A stretch of DNA of 64,000 nucleotides from Acidobacteriota bacterium (GTDB lineage: Bacteria; Acidobacteriota; Thermoanaerobaculia; Thermoanaerobaculales; Thermoanaerobaculaceae). Both the position numbers and the translations under genes were made by a program. The notes below the pieces were generated by a model, which saw only the letters and a list, made by a program, of their open reading frames with translations, ran no database searches and was not told the DNA's origin. The stretch lies in NCBI GenBank assembly GCA_016213675.1, contig JACQZW010000024.1:62001-126000 (forward strand). Direction: 5' to 3'. Positions 52,733 to 61,262 of this stretch are shown here, in pieces. Numbering within the stretch: the first letter of the stretch is position 1; each line of letters starts with the position of its first letter.

Positions 52733-52946
52733 CTCCGGCCGTTCATCCCGGCGCGACCCTCCTGGCGACTTCGAAGCCCCCCGTACCTGCCCGGCGGCGC
52801 GACACCCGGCCGGGAGGTCGCGTCGACGGCTCCCAACCGACTTCTTTCAATGCCTTGCGTCGCGCTTAACTACAAGACGTAAACATAATTGCGTGCAGTT
52901 CGCGAGTTGACGATTTCCTGACGTTGCGGGGGGATCATGCTCCGCG

Positions 52947-53270
52947 ATGGCGAGGTCCTCGAAGGAGCACGCAGTGGGTGAGCCCAGGCAATTCGGGTCC
53001 GATGACCGGCAGACCGGGGGCGTGCATGCGCCGGTTTCGCTGCTGCTGCGCTGCTGGCTCGAGCCCAACCCGGGGGCAGGACCCGTGGTCAGAGGGATGC
53101 TGCGCAACCTCCAGACCGGGGAAGAGTCGCCCATCGGTGACGTGGATGCTGTCGGTTGCCACGTCCTGCGCCATCTGGGATGGGACGGCTGGTCAACAGG
53201 GATCTGTGTGGCGGGGTCGACAGGCACGAGGAGTCTTTCGCTGGCCAGCGGGCCAACGGAGGGCTCATGA
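52947..53270 (+). CDS. Small hypothetical protein
   Basis: 107 aa. The middle reads PVSLLLRCWLEPNPGAGPVV then RGMLRNLQTGEESPIGDVDA, which resembles a widespread type of small uncharacterised bacterial protein with the 'RxWxEPxxGxPxxRGxxxxLxTGExxxxxDxDA' pattern (from memory, not searched). Probably cytoplasmic. It follows an A+T-rich stretch (about 52865-52895) likely to hold its promoter. It precedes the C25 protein gene by 110 bp. Start uncertain. Confidence 0.55.
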   Translation: MARSSKEHAVGEPRQFGSDDRQTGGVHAPVSLLLRCWLEPNPGAGPVVRGMLRNLQTGEESPIGDVDAVGCHVLRHLGWDGWSTGICVAGSTGTRSLSLASGPTEGS

Positions 53271-53380
53271 AGTCCGCGATGACTGCGCGTGGCGGGCGTC
53301 AGGAGGGCCTGGTGCGAACTGGCCCCGCCATCAGACGTTGGGACGGAGGCGGTCGAGCCCGCCCCCAGAAGGAGAAGGCG

Positions 53381-56300
53381 ATGCACAGAAGGACCGTACC
53401 GTTCATGATCGTGGCGCTGCTGCTGGCGTTTGCTGGCGGCGTTTCGGCCCAGACCACCGTCCCGGACTGCTGGGCCAACCAGAACGACCCGGCCTGCAAG
53501 TGCATGGACTCCGTGCTACCAGGCTACGCTGGCGCGGGCTGTACCGCCAACGACACGAGGATCGTCCTCGTCGGCCTGGGCGTGCTGGACGACGGCTGTG
53601 TCAACGGCAACGACACGGTGAAGATCAAGCTGCGCGTCCAGGTCAACGCCGGTGGCGCCGAGCGCTACGACATCGGCTGGTTCATTCCGCAGGACGCGAC
53701 GGGCACGGGCCGGGAGCTGGGCCTGTGTCAGTCCGGGTTCCTGATGCCGGTCGGCACCCCCGCGAACCCCAAGAGCGGTGTCGGGCCTTTCCGCATCCTG
53801 GAGTCGAAGGCGGCGGAGCAGGACACCTGCGGCGACATCCTCGCGACCGACAACCCCACGATCTTTGACTACCCGTCCCCCGTCACCCTGTCCTGCGCGC
53901 GGGTCAGCGCCGGGTTCCTCGCAGTGCCGCGCTGCGTGGTCTGGTCTCAGGGAGTCGGGAACTTGTGCAGCAGCATCTTCCAGACGGGAACCAACACCGC
54001 CTTCAACTCCAAGTGCAACTGCGACCCCGGCGACACGGCAACCGACATCCCGGGACCGAACGTGGCGATGACGTGTGCCTTCGGGACGCCTCCAGGGGGG
54101 ACCCTCGACCCCGGTGAGACGGTGACCAACACTATGAGCATCACCAACACCCCCGGGTGCACGACACCCGTGACCACGCCCCCGACCGCGGAGCGCTACC
54201 AGTGCTCGACCTCGGCCTACCTGCGGTTCGTCGCCACCTTCACCCCGGGTCACGGCACGGTCGCGGCCACGCCGCCGGCCGGCTCCGGCGACGAGGTCTT
54301 CATCGACAACGCCACCGGCGTGCTCGTGTGGGTGGTCAAGAACCCCAACCCGTTGTTCGGGTCGTCGCTCGGCATCATCGGGCCCTTCGCCGGGACGCAC
54401 AGCTTGCCCTACACCTACACCAAGTCGGACAACTTCGTGGGCACGATCTCGTTCGCCCACAAGATGTACTGGTCGAATAGCCTGCCCGGCGACCACGCGG
54501 ACCTCATCGGCGCCATCGAGCAGATCTGCACCGACTGCTCGTGCGCCACGAACATCACCACGACGCCGGTAACCCTGGCCGGCTTCCAGGCCCATCGCGA
54601 GGGTGGCCGGGTGGACTTCGAGTGGACCACCGCCACCGAGGTGGGTACCGTGGGCTACAGCATTCTGGCCCAGACCCCCAGCGGGTGGGTCCCCCTCACG
54701 GCCGAGCCGATCCCGAGCCAGGCCGGTGACTCCGTCGAGCCGCGGGACTACCGGTTGTCGATCGAGGTGCCCGAGGGCGTCGAGTCCTTCGTGATCGAGG
54801 ACATGGACGCGCAGGGCAAGGTCACACGCCACCCCGTGGTCACGACCGGCGACAGCCAGAGTCCCGCTTCGGGGAGAGAGCCGGTGGCCTGGGGTCCGAT
54901 CAAGGCCGAGCACGAAGCCAAGGTCGCCGACCGGGAGGCCCGTCTGCAGGACGCTCACCGGGCGGCGCTCCGCGACCATCTGGCGCGCGGTGCGCAGGGG
55001 CAGGGGATTTCGGTGCCGCCGATCGAGATCAAGGTGACGGCAGACGGCATCTATCGCGTGACCTACGAGGACCTCCTCGCGGCAGGCTTCGACCTGCAGG
55101 GCGTGCAGACGCAGAAGATCGGTCTCACCAACCGCGGCGAGGACGTGCCGATCTACACGTCCGCCGGCAAGCTCTTCGGCCCCGGCGCCTACCTCGAGTT
55201 CATCGGGAAGCGGCTCAACACGCTCTACACCAGGGAGAACGTCTACCGGCTGGTGATCGACTCGCCGAAGGCGGCCCGGGTCGCGGTGGATCAGACGCAG
55301 CCCCCGTCCGTCCGGCCGGTCGCCACCTACCTGGAGACCCGCAGCTTCGGACAGGATCGCGTATACGAGTACAACAGCCCGACGGGCGATCCCTGGTGCC
55401 ACTCGCTACTGGGAATCTTCCAGAGCGCCCGAGAGTGGGACTTTCCGCTCACCGTTGACGGCCTCGCGGCAAACTCTGGTGCGGTGCTCGGTGTGCATCT
55501 GTTCGGTGACTCCGCCCTCCCCGCGAGCCCGGACCATCGCGTGGTCGTCAAACTCAACGGTGAGGTCCTCGGCGAGTACCTGTTCGACGGCGTCGTGGAC
55601 TACCCGATCAACATCAACCTGCCGGCCGGCCTGCTGCGCGAGGGAGCCAACACACTCACCCTGCGGCTCCCTGGCGGCCTTGGGACGCCGATCGACGTGG
55701 TGTGCGTCGAGGACTACTCGGTGACCTATCCCCGCTTCCTCAGGGCCAGCGCGGACGCCTTGGCGTTCGCAGGCCGGGGGTCGCGTTTCGAGGTTGGGGG
55801 CCTTTCGAGCTCCAACCTGGTCGGCTACCGGGTCGAGGGCGGCATGACCACCAGGCTCAACTCGCTGCTGGCGACCCCGGACGCCGGCGCGTTCAAGGCG
55901 GTCCTGCCGGGCACGCTACGCGAGGCGCGCCACCTGGTCTCGACGGTAGGCGCGCTGCCCAGGGCGTGCATCGCGGCCGGGCGGGTCGTCGGTGCATCGG
56001 ATTCCAAGGGCGAGAAGGCGCAGTACCTCATCGTGGCGCACCCGGACTTCCTCGACGGGCTGGCCGGCCTGGTCGACGCGAAGCAGCGCCAGGGCCTATC
56101 GGTCAAGGTCGTGGACGTCGAGGACATCTACGCCCAGTACGGGTACGGGATGGTCGACCCGGCGGCGATCAAGGCGTACATCGCCTGGGCGGCGGACACT
56201 TTGCGCACCGAGTACGTCCTTCTGGTGGGCGGCGACACCTACGACTACCACAACGTCATCGGGCTCGGGGCGTTGAGCTTCATCCCGTCCATCTACAGCG

Positions 56301-57058
56301 CCACCGACCAGTACATCCACTTCGCGCCCACCGACCCCTCCTTCGTCGACCTGGACGGCGACGGCACGCCCGACCTGGCGATCGGCCGCCTCCCGGTCCG
56401 CACCTCCGCGGAGCTCGCCGAGGTCATCCGAAAGACCCTGAGCTACGGCTGGAAGACCTACGGCAGCACCGCGGTTTTCGCCGCCGATGCGCTGGACCCG
56501 GGCGCCAATCTCCCGTTCAAGGCGGTGAGCGACAGTTTCATCCCCATGCTCGGGGCGGGCTGGACGACGCGGCGGGTCTATCTCGACGACATGTCCCTCG
56601 CCGATGCCAGGATCGCCCTCATGGACTCGATCAACGGGGGCGTGGCCCTGACCGGTTTCATCGGCCACTCCGGTCCGACGAGGTGGAGTTTCCCCTACCT
56701 GTTCTCGACCGCGGATGTTGACGCCCTCACCAATGCCGGCCAGCCCACGGTGGTGGCCCAGTGGGGGTGCTGGAACACCTACTACCTCTCGGGGAGCTAT
56801 GAGGGCCTTGGCAACAAACTCCTGCTCTCCGGCGATCGGGGTGCGGCCGCGATTCTGGGCGCCACCACGATCACCCAGGACACCTCCGAGGCCGCCCTCG
56901 GCGAGGTCCTCTTCGGGGTCCTCACGCAGCCCGGAATGACGCTCGGCAAGGCGGTGCTGGCCGCGAAGAACGAGCTGGCAGCGACGCACAAGGGCCTTCC
57001 CGACGTGCTCCTCGGCTGGACGCTGCTGGGCGATCCGGCGTTGGCGATCGAGCCGTGA
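53381..57058 (+). CDS. Secreted C25 (gingipain-like) cysteine peptidase family protein
   Basis: 1225 aa with a signal peptide (MHRRTVPFMIVALLLAFAGG). Residues ~25-380 are a Cys- and Pro-rich beta region. At ~390 the block TPVTLAGFQAHREGGRVDFE then WTTATEVGTVGYSI matches the 'PVELxxFxA...WxTAxExxxxGF' domain common in secreted proteins. Residues ~880-1225 form the C25 domain: YLIVAHPDFLDGLAGLV, LLVGGDTYDYHN, His1096 in GFIGHSGPTRW and Cys1130 in AQWGCWNTYY are the likely catalytic pair. The start follows AAGGAGAAGGCG. The lasso cyclase frame opens 50 bp after the stop, so co-transcription is possible. Whether it acts on the lasso product is unknown. Confidence 0.87.
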   Translation: MHRRTVPFMIVALLLAFAGGVSAQTTVPDCWANQNDPACKCMDSVLPGYAGAGCTANDTRIVLVGLGVLDDGCVNGNDTVKIKLRVQVNAGGAERYDIGWFIPQDATGTGRELGLCQSGFLMPVGTPANPKSGVGPFRILESKAAEQDTCGDILATDNPTIFDYPSPVTLSCARVSAGFLAVPRCVVWSQGVGNLCSSIFQTGTNTAFNSKCNCDPGDTATDIPGPNVAMTCAFGTPPGGTLDPGETVTNTMSITNTPGCTTPVTTPPTAERYQCSTSAYLRFVATFTPGHGTVAATPPAGSGDEVFIDNATGVLVWVVKNPNPLFGSSLGIIGPFAGTHSLPYTYTKSDNFVGTISFAHKMYWSNSLPGDHADLIGAIEQICTDCSCATNITTTPVTLAGFQAHREGGRVDFEWTTATEVGTVGYSILAQTPSGWVPLTAEPIPSQAGDSVEPRDYRLSIEVPEGVESFVIEDMDAQGKVTRHPVVTTGDSQSPASGREPVAWGPIKAEHEAKVADREARLQDAHRAALRDHLARGAQGQGISVPPIEIKVTADGIYRVTYEDLLAAGFDLQGVQTQKIGLTNRGEDVPIYTSAGKLFGPGAYLEFIGKRLNTLYTRENVYRLVIDSPKAARVAVDQTQPPSVRPVATYLETRSFGQDRVYEYNSPTGDPWCHSLLGIFQSAREWDFPLTVDGLAANSGAVLGVHLFGDSALPASPDHRVVVKLNGEVLGEYLFDGVVDYPININLPAGLLREGANTLTLRLPGGLGTPIDVVCVEDYSVTYPRFLRASADALAFAGRGSRFEVGGLSSSNLVGYRVEGGMTTRLNSLLATPDAGAFKAVLPGTLREARHLVSTVGALPRACIAAGRVVGASDSKGEKAQYLIVAHPDFLDGLAGLVDAKQRQGLSVKVVDVEDIYAQYGYGMVDPAAIKAYIAWAADTLRTEYVLLVGGDTYDYHNVIGLGALSFIPSIYSATDQYIHFAPTDPSFVDLDGDGTPDLAIGRLPVRTSAELAEVIRKTLSYGWKTYGSTAVFAADALDPGANLPFKAVSDSFIPMLGAGWTTRRVYLDDMSLADARIALMDSINGGVALTGFIGHSGPTRWSFPYLFSTADVDALTNAGQPTVVAQWGCWNTYYLSGSYEGLGNKLLLSGDRGAAAILGATTITQDTSEAALGEVLFGVLTQPGMTLGKAVLAAKNELAATHKGLPDVLLGWTLLGDPALAIEP

Positions 57059-57107
57059 GTGACGATGTCCGCATGAAGGGTGGGCCCGGGAGGACCGGGT
57101 CGCACCC

Positions 57108-59048
57108 ATGGCGGCAGGTGCGGCGAACGTTGCCGGGCGCGAGGATCGACTGAGCGGAATCGTCCTCGAGTATCGCCGTGATGGGGCGCCTCCCGATGGC
57201 GCGAGTCATGGGCGGATGATGGCTGTCCTGAGCGAGGTCGGGAGGGACGGCTGGCGGGTCGAGGTGTCGGCGCAAGCCCGCTTGGGTCACCTTCACTGCT
57301 GGACGACCCCTGAGGAGGTCGGCGAGCGGCAGCCCCTGCGGCTGGAGGTCGAAGGCTTCGATCTCGCCTTCGATGGCCGGCTCGACAACCGGGACGAGCT
57401 CTGCCGGGCCCTCCGGGAGGACCTGCGAGAGCCGGCGGCGGCGCGCTCCGACGGCGAGATCGTGGCCGCCGCCTTCGGGCGCTGGGGCGAGCGCTGTTTC
57501 GAGCGTTTCCTCGGTCCCTTTGCCGTCGTCCTGGTCGAACGCGCCGGCGGCCGGGTGATCTGCGCCCGGGATCAGCTCGGCGACCGGACGCTGTGCTACC
57601 ACCTGAGCCGTGACCTGCTGCTCGTCGCCACCGAGGAGCAGGCCATCCTGGCTCATCCGGCCGTCGGCGATCGACAGGACGAGCCCACAGTGGCGGCGCA
57701 CCTCGCCCTGAAGCCGCCCCAGCCCGGACGGACGTTCTTCGCGGAGATCGAGGAGCTCCCACCGGCGCACCTGCTGCACGTGACGCCGACCTCCGGAAAG
57801 TTGGCCCGTTACTGGGAGCTGCGTCCAGGGCAGGTCCGCTATCGCCGCGACTCCGAGTACGCCGAGCACTTTCGCGAGCTGCTGAATGCCGCGGTGCTCG
57901 CTCGGGCCCGCTCGGTGGCCCCGGTGAGCGTGCTCATGAGTGGCGGCATGGACTCGACCTCCATCGCCGCCGTGGCGGCCCGCGAGTTCGGACGCGGCGA
58001 CACGCCGCTGGTTATCTCCTGGGTTTTCCGGGAGCTTCGGGGCGCCGACGAGCGACCGTGGATCGACGCCACGGTGAAGCACCTCGGCCTGGAGGCGCTG
58101 GCGATTCCGTCCGACGGCGCGTGGCCGCTGCGCGACGGGACCCGCTGGGCGAGCAACCCGAACATACCAGCCGAGGGCATCTTTCGGGCCCTGATGGACT
58201 CGGCCCTGCAGGCGGCCAGATCGGCCGGCGCGACCACGCTCCTGTCGGGGGAGGCGGGGGATCAGCTCTTCGGTGGCGCCGAGTACTGGCTCCACGACCT
58301 GCTCCGCGAGGGCCGGTGGGGAACCGCGTTGGCCGGCCTGGTCGGTCAGTCCTGGTACTACGGGGTCCTGCGGCACCGCACCGGTCTTCCCGTGCGCAGT
58401 GCCGTGTGGAAGGCGATGGGCAAGATGCGGAGACGCACCAGGCCCACACCTCCGTGGCTCACCGAGCTCGGCGCGAGCATGCTCCCCGACGAGCCCACGG
58501 TGGCGGCCGAGGACGCGATGTGTGAGGTCCGCCGCCGGTGCGCGACCGACCCATGGCTGCCCTTCAACGCCACCTTCTCCCGCTACCACGCCCTGCGGTC
58601 GGGCGTAGACCACCGGCGGCCGTACCGCGATCGTCGCCTCATCGAGTTCGCCGCCGCGGTCCCTGCCCACGTGCTGCATCGGCCGGGATGGGGCAAGTGG
58701 GTCCAGCGAGAGGCCATGCGGGGCCTGCTGCCGGAGAAGGTGCGCCGCCGGCGCCGGTGGTCCACGCTCTTCCCCCTTGCGGCGAGGGGGTTGGCCAAGC
58801 AGGAGCGGCGCAAGGTCCTCGAGATCCTCGCCACGCCCGACGCGCAGTGGCGGCGCTACATTCGATCCGAGTGGATGAACGAGACCCTGCGCGGATGGAT
58901 GGAATCCCAGGACACCCCCGTTGACTTCTTAGTACCGTGGCAGTGTCTGATTCACGAGCTGTGGTCGCGCAACCGACAAGGTGGTGAGAGTGACCAGGAC
59001 CGCGCGCCGAACGTGAGCCTAGCGCGGGGAAGGAGTACTGATGACTGA
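57108..59048 (+). CDS. Lasso peptide cyclase (asparagine-synthetase-like)
   Basis: About 646 aa. The N-terminal half is a class II glutamine-amidotransferase-like domain without the catalytic N-terminal Cys. The C-terminal half is the Asn synthetase ATP-PPase domain with the PPi loop SGGMDS (278-283) and LLSGEAGDQLFGG. Lasso cyclases use this site to adenylate the Asp/Glu side chain and close the macrolactam. The adjacent precursor, RRE and B2 genes establish the role. ATG 57108 is given; a CTG at 57150 behind GAGGATCGA would yield 'M-SGIVLEYRRDG', the usual family N-terminus. The stop overlaps the precursor start by 8 bp. A moderate hairpin (about 57079-57107) lies just before the gene. Confidence 0.9.
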   Translation: MAAGAANVAGREDRLSGIVLEYRRDGAPPDGASHGRMMAVLSEVGRDGWRVEVSAQARLGHLHCWTTPEEVGERQPLRLEVEGFDLAFDGRLDNRDELCRALREDLREPAAARSDGEIVAAAFGRWGERCFERFLGPFAVVLVERAGGRVICARDQLGDRTLCYHLSRDLLLVATEEQAILAHPAVGDRQDEPTVAAHLALKPPQPGRTFFAEIEELPPAHLLHVTPTSGKLARYWELRPGQVRYRRDSEYAEHFRELLNAAVLARARSVAPVSVLMSGGMDSTSIAAVAAREFGRGDTPLVISWVFRELRGADERPWIDATVKHLGLEALAIPSDGAWPLRDGTRWASNPNIPAEGIFRALMDSALQAARSAGATTLLSGEAGDQLFGGAEYWLHDLLREGRWGTALAGLVGQSWYYGVLRHRTGLPVRSAVWKAMGKMRRRTRPTPPWLTELGASMLPDEPTVAAEDAMCEVRRRCATDPWLPFNATFSRYHALRSGVDHRRPYRDRRLIEFAAAVPAHVLHRPGWGKWVQREAMRGLLPEKVRRRRRWSTLFPLAARGLAKQERRKVLEILATPDAQWRRYIRSEWMNETLRGWMESQDTPVDFLVPWQCLIHELWSRNRQGGESDQDRAPNVSLARGRSTDD

Positions 59049-59232
59049 TCATGAGGAGAGCGCCGTCTCGCAGGGCGGCGATGGGAGCCCGGTCCGGCCC
59101 GAGAGAAGCGCGTGCAGAGCCTACGAGCCTCCACGGCTGACCGTGCTGGGCGATGTCCGCACCATCACCATGGGCCCCTCGCTGGGGGGCGTCGACAGCG
59201 GAGGGTATCCCGCCGGGACCCATGGGCCTTGA
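59041..59232 (+). CDS. Lasso peptide precursor
   Basis: 63 aa. The leader carries the RRE-recognition motif YxxPxL (YEPPRL) followed by TVLGDVRTITM, with the conserved Thr at position -2. The predicted core is GPSLGGVDSGGYPAGTHGP (19 residues): Gly1 to Asp8 would close an 8-residue ring, leaving an 11-residue tail with Tyr12 and His17 as the likely plugs. AAGGAGT precedes the ATG. It overlaps the cyclase stop by 8 bp and the next gene by 11 bp. Too short to identify on its own, but motif, spacing and neighbours agree. Confidence 0.88.
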   Translation: MTDHEESAVSQGGDGSPVRPERSACRAYEPPRLTVLGDVRTITMGPSLGGVDSGGYPAGTHGP

Positions 59233-60250
59233 GGATCCGGTGGCGGTTATGGTGAGGTTGGACGCCACCCCGGCAGGCGCACCGCTGATCGATCAGATCA
59301 GCCTGGGCTGGCGGGCCGCCGATTGGCCCGCCTTCCTTGCCGGGGGTGTGGGCTACGGGGTGGCGGGGCACGAGGTCGTCACCCCCGAGCCCCTGCCCGG
59401 TCTCGAGCCCTTCAGGATCGCCGCGCGCCCGGAGCCGGCTTGGTCTCCTGCTCCCCCTGCCGCGGCCCGCCCGGAAGGAACTGGCCGGGTTTGGTTCCAG
59501 GGCGAGGTGGCGATGGCAGGACACCGCCGGGAGATTCGGTCCTGGGCGGATCCAATGGGGTATCGGATCGAGGTCGAGGGCCTGCCCCCCTTCGATGTCG
59601 CTCGTGACGGCGGCGTGGTCACCTGTGACGCTGCACCGGGGGTCGCCCGATCTCAGCCTTTCACGGAGGCGGTCCTTGGCCCCGCCCTGACCGTTGCCCT
59701 GGCCCTCAAGGGGACGTTCTGCTTCCACGCCAGCGCCTTGCGGCGAGGCGACAGGGTGGTGGCCTTCGCGGGCGAGAGCGGCGCGGGCAAGTCGACGTTG
59801 GCCCGCGAGATCGACCTCGCGACCAATGGGCGCTGGGCGCGCGTTTCCGACGACGCCCTGCCGGTGATGGTGCAGGACGGGAACATCGAGGTGGATGTCA
59901 GATTCCCTCAGCTCAAGCTCGACGCGAGCGAGCAGAGCACGCCCGACCGGCGGGGCCGCTTTCCGCTCGCGGCGTTCGTAATCGTGGAGCCGAGCCCTCC
60001 CGCCGCCGGGGGGCACCTCGAACAGGCCGGTCCTGCCGAGTCCCTGCTCGCCGTGGCCTCTCATACGGTTGCGGCGCGGCTGTTCGACCGCGAGCTGCTG
60101 GGAAGCCATCTCGCCTTCAGCCGCGACGTGGCCCGGCTCGTCCCGGTCTTCCGGCTCACGTACCCGCACCGTCCTTCAGCAATCGCTGAGGTCGTCGCGA
60201 TTCTCGACCGACTGGTCGGCCCGGATCACCATCGCGGAGCCCGGGTGTGA
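59222..60250 (+). CDS. HPr-kinase-like protein of the lasso cluster
   Basis: 342 aa. The C-terminal half has the HPr-kinase-like P-loop GESGAGKS (184-191) in FAGESGAGKSTLAREID, preceded by FCFHASALRRGDRVVA, and an acidic VSDDALPV block. In known lasso clusters such kinases (PadeK, ThcoK) phosphorylate the precursor's C-terminal Ser. The N-terminal ~170 residues are poorly conserved. ATG 59222 overlaps the precursor stop by 11 bp; its own stop overlaps the RRE gene by 4 bp. Because the predicted core ends in Pro, the substrate here is unclear. Confidence 0.85.
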   Translation: MGLEDPVAVMVRLDATPAGAPLIDQISLGWRAADWPAFLAGGVGYGVAGHEVVTPEPLPGLEPFRIAARPEPAWSPAPPAAARPEGTGRVWFQGEVAMAGHRREIRSWADPMGYRIEVEGLPPFDVARDGGVVTCDAAPGVARSQPFTEAVLGPALTVALALKGTFCFHASALRRGDRVVAFAGESGAGKSTLAREIDLATNGRWARVSDDALPVMVQDGNIEVDVRFPQLKLDASEQSTPDRRGRFPLAAFVIVEPSPPAAGGHLEQAGPAESLLAVASHTVAARLFDRELLGSHLAFSRDVARLVPVFRLTYPHRPSAIAEVVAILDRLVGPDHHRGARV

Positions 60251-60546
60251 ACCCCGGCTCTGCAGACCTCGCGGGCGGGACGGTTCTGCAGCGCAGCGAC
60301 CGGGTTCTGGTCGCCCACCTCCAGGGGGAATCGGTGTTGCTCGATCCGGATGCTGGGCGCTACTACGCGCTGAACCCGGTAGGCTCGGCGATCTGGTCGT
60401 TACTGGAGAGACCCCTGGCGCTCGCGACGCTCGCGGAGCTCGTCGTGGCGCAGTTCGCGGTAGCACCAGAGGTCGCATGGCGCGACTGTGTGACATTCGT
60501 GGAGGAACTTAAGGCCCATGGGTTGGTGGAGCTCCAAGCTCGCTAG
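60247..60546 (+). CDS. PqqD-like RiPP recognition element (lasso B1)
   Basis: 99 aa with the PqqD fold: VLLDPDAGRYYALNPVGSAI (the 'LxxxxGxxxxLNxxGxxIW' pattern), LLERPLALATLAELVVAQF and a C-terminal helix (DCVTFVEELKAHGLVEL). It binds the leader of the precursor at the YxxPxL motif and presents it to the B2 peptidase. The GTG start at 60247 overlaps the kinase stop (GTGA), and its end overlaps B2 by 29 bp. Confidence 0.92.
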   Translation: MNPGSADLAGGTVLQRSDRVLVAHLQGESVLLDPDAGRYYALNPVGSAIWSLLERPLALATLAELVVAQFAVAPEVAWRDCVTFVEELKAHGLVELQAR

Positions 60547-61081
60547 GCTGGCCGCAGACCCGGGCCAGGCCCTGCGCGACGGGCTCACCGTCGCGACGGC
60601 CCGGTTCTGGCTCGGCGTCACGTCGGTAGCGTTGCGCGTGTCGGGTCTTCGGCGGACGCAAAGGCTCCTTGGCCTGCCCACGACGATCGAGAGCGGGGAG
60701 CCAGCCGGCGCCAGCCGCTTCCCATCCTCGCAGATCCTGTGCTCCACCCCACCGGTCGCGCCGGAGGTTTCCATCGCAGCGTCCAACGCGACGCGCACCG
60801 GCGATCGGTTCCGCGTGATCGCCACAGGCAACGAGAGCGAGCGCCTGAGCAGGCTGGTCGGCTTCGCGGCGCGATTGCGACCTCGACCGTTCACTTGCCT
60901 GCCTCGAAGCCTGGTCCTGCAGCGCCTCCTGTTGTGGCGAGGCGTCGCGGCCACGATGCGGATCGGTGTGCGGCCCGCCAGGGATCGAGTCGCAGCACAC
61001 GCCTGGCTCGAGGTGGACGGTCGGCCCGTGGGCGAGAGATCGGATCCCGGGCAGAGCTTCGCCGTCCTGCTTCCCGAGTAG
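60518..61081 (+). CDS. Lasso peptide leader peptidase (B2, transglutaminase-like)
   Basis: 187 aa. The catalytic Cys is in RPFTCLPRSLVLQRLL (Cys127) and the His in AAHAWLEVDG (His161), the signature of the lasso B2 cysteine protease that removes the leader before cyclisation. The N-terminal helices (LARLAADPGQALRD, ARFWLGVTSVALRVS) match the family. Between them and the catalytic part is a ~45-residue stretch (TTIESGEPAG to RVIATGNESE) that seems longer than usual. It overlaps the RRE gene by 29 bp, so both are translated from one message. Confidence 0.92.
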   Translation: MGWWSSKLARLAADPGQALRDGLTVATARFWLGVTSVALRVSGLRRTQRLLGLPTTIESGEPAGASRFPSSQILCSTPPVAPEVSIAASNATRTGDRFRVIATGNESERLSRLVGFAARLRPRPFTCLPRSLVLQRLLLWRGVAATMRIGVRPARDRVAAHAWLEVDGRPVGERSDPGQSFAVLLPE

Positions 61082-61154
61082 GTGGCAGGGCCGACGAGTC
61101 TTGCACTCCTGCTGTCGGCGCAGGCGTGAAGTGCGGGGATTGGTCGCGCTGGGC

Positions 61155-61262
61155 GTCTACTCGCGCCTCGAGGAGACCGCGCACCAGCCGAACGAGTCGT
61201 GCCTGCTCGAGAACGTGATCTCCGACGCCAAGGTCTTCGCCCTCACGGCGCTCGGCGCCTGA
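61155..61262 (+). pseudogene. M20 peptidase 3' fragment
   Basis: The last 35 codons of an M20 peptidase gene (VYSRLEETAHQPNE, SCLLENVISDAK, FALTALGA, stop) without the rest of the gene. Residue identity with the C-terminus of the gene at 44203-45429 is complete; three codons differ silently. It has no start or ribosome binding site of its own. Confidence 0.85.

Noticed and set aside
57108-59048. Plain asparagine synthetase
   Set aside because: The amidotransferase Cys is missing and the gene overlaps a lasso precursor and precedes kinase, RRE and B2 genes.
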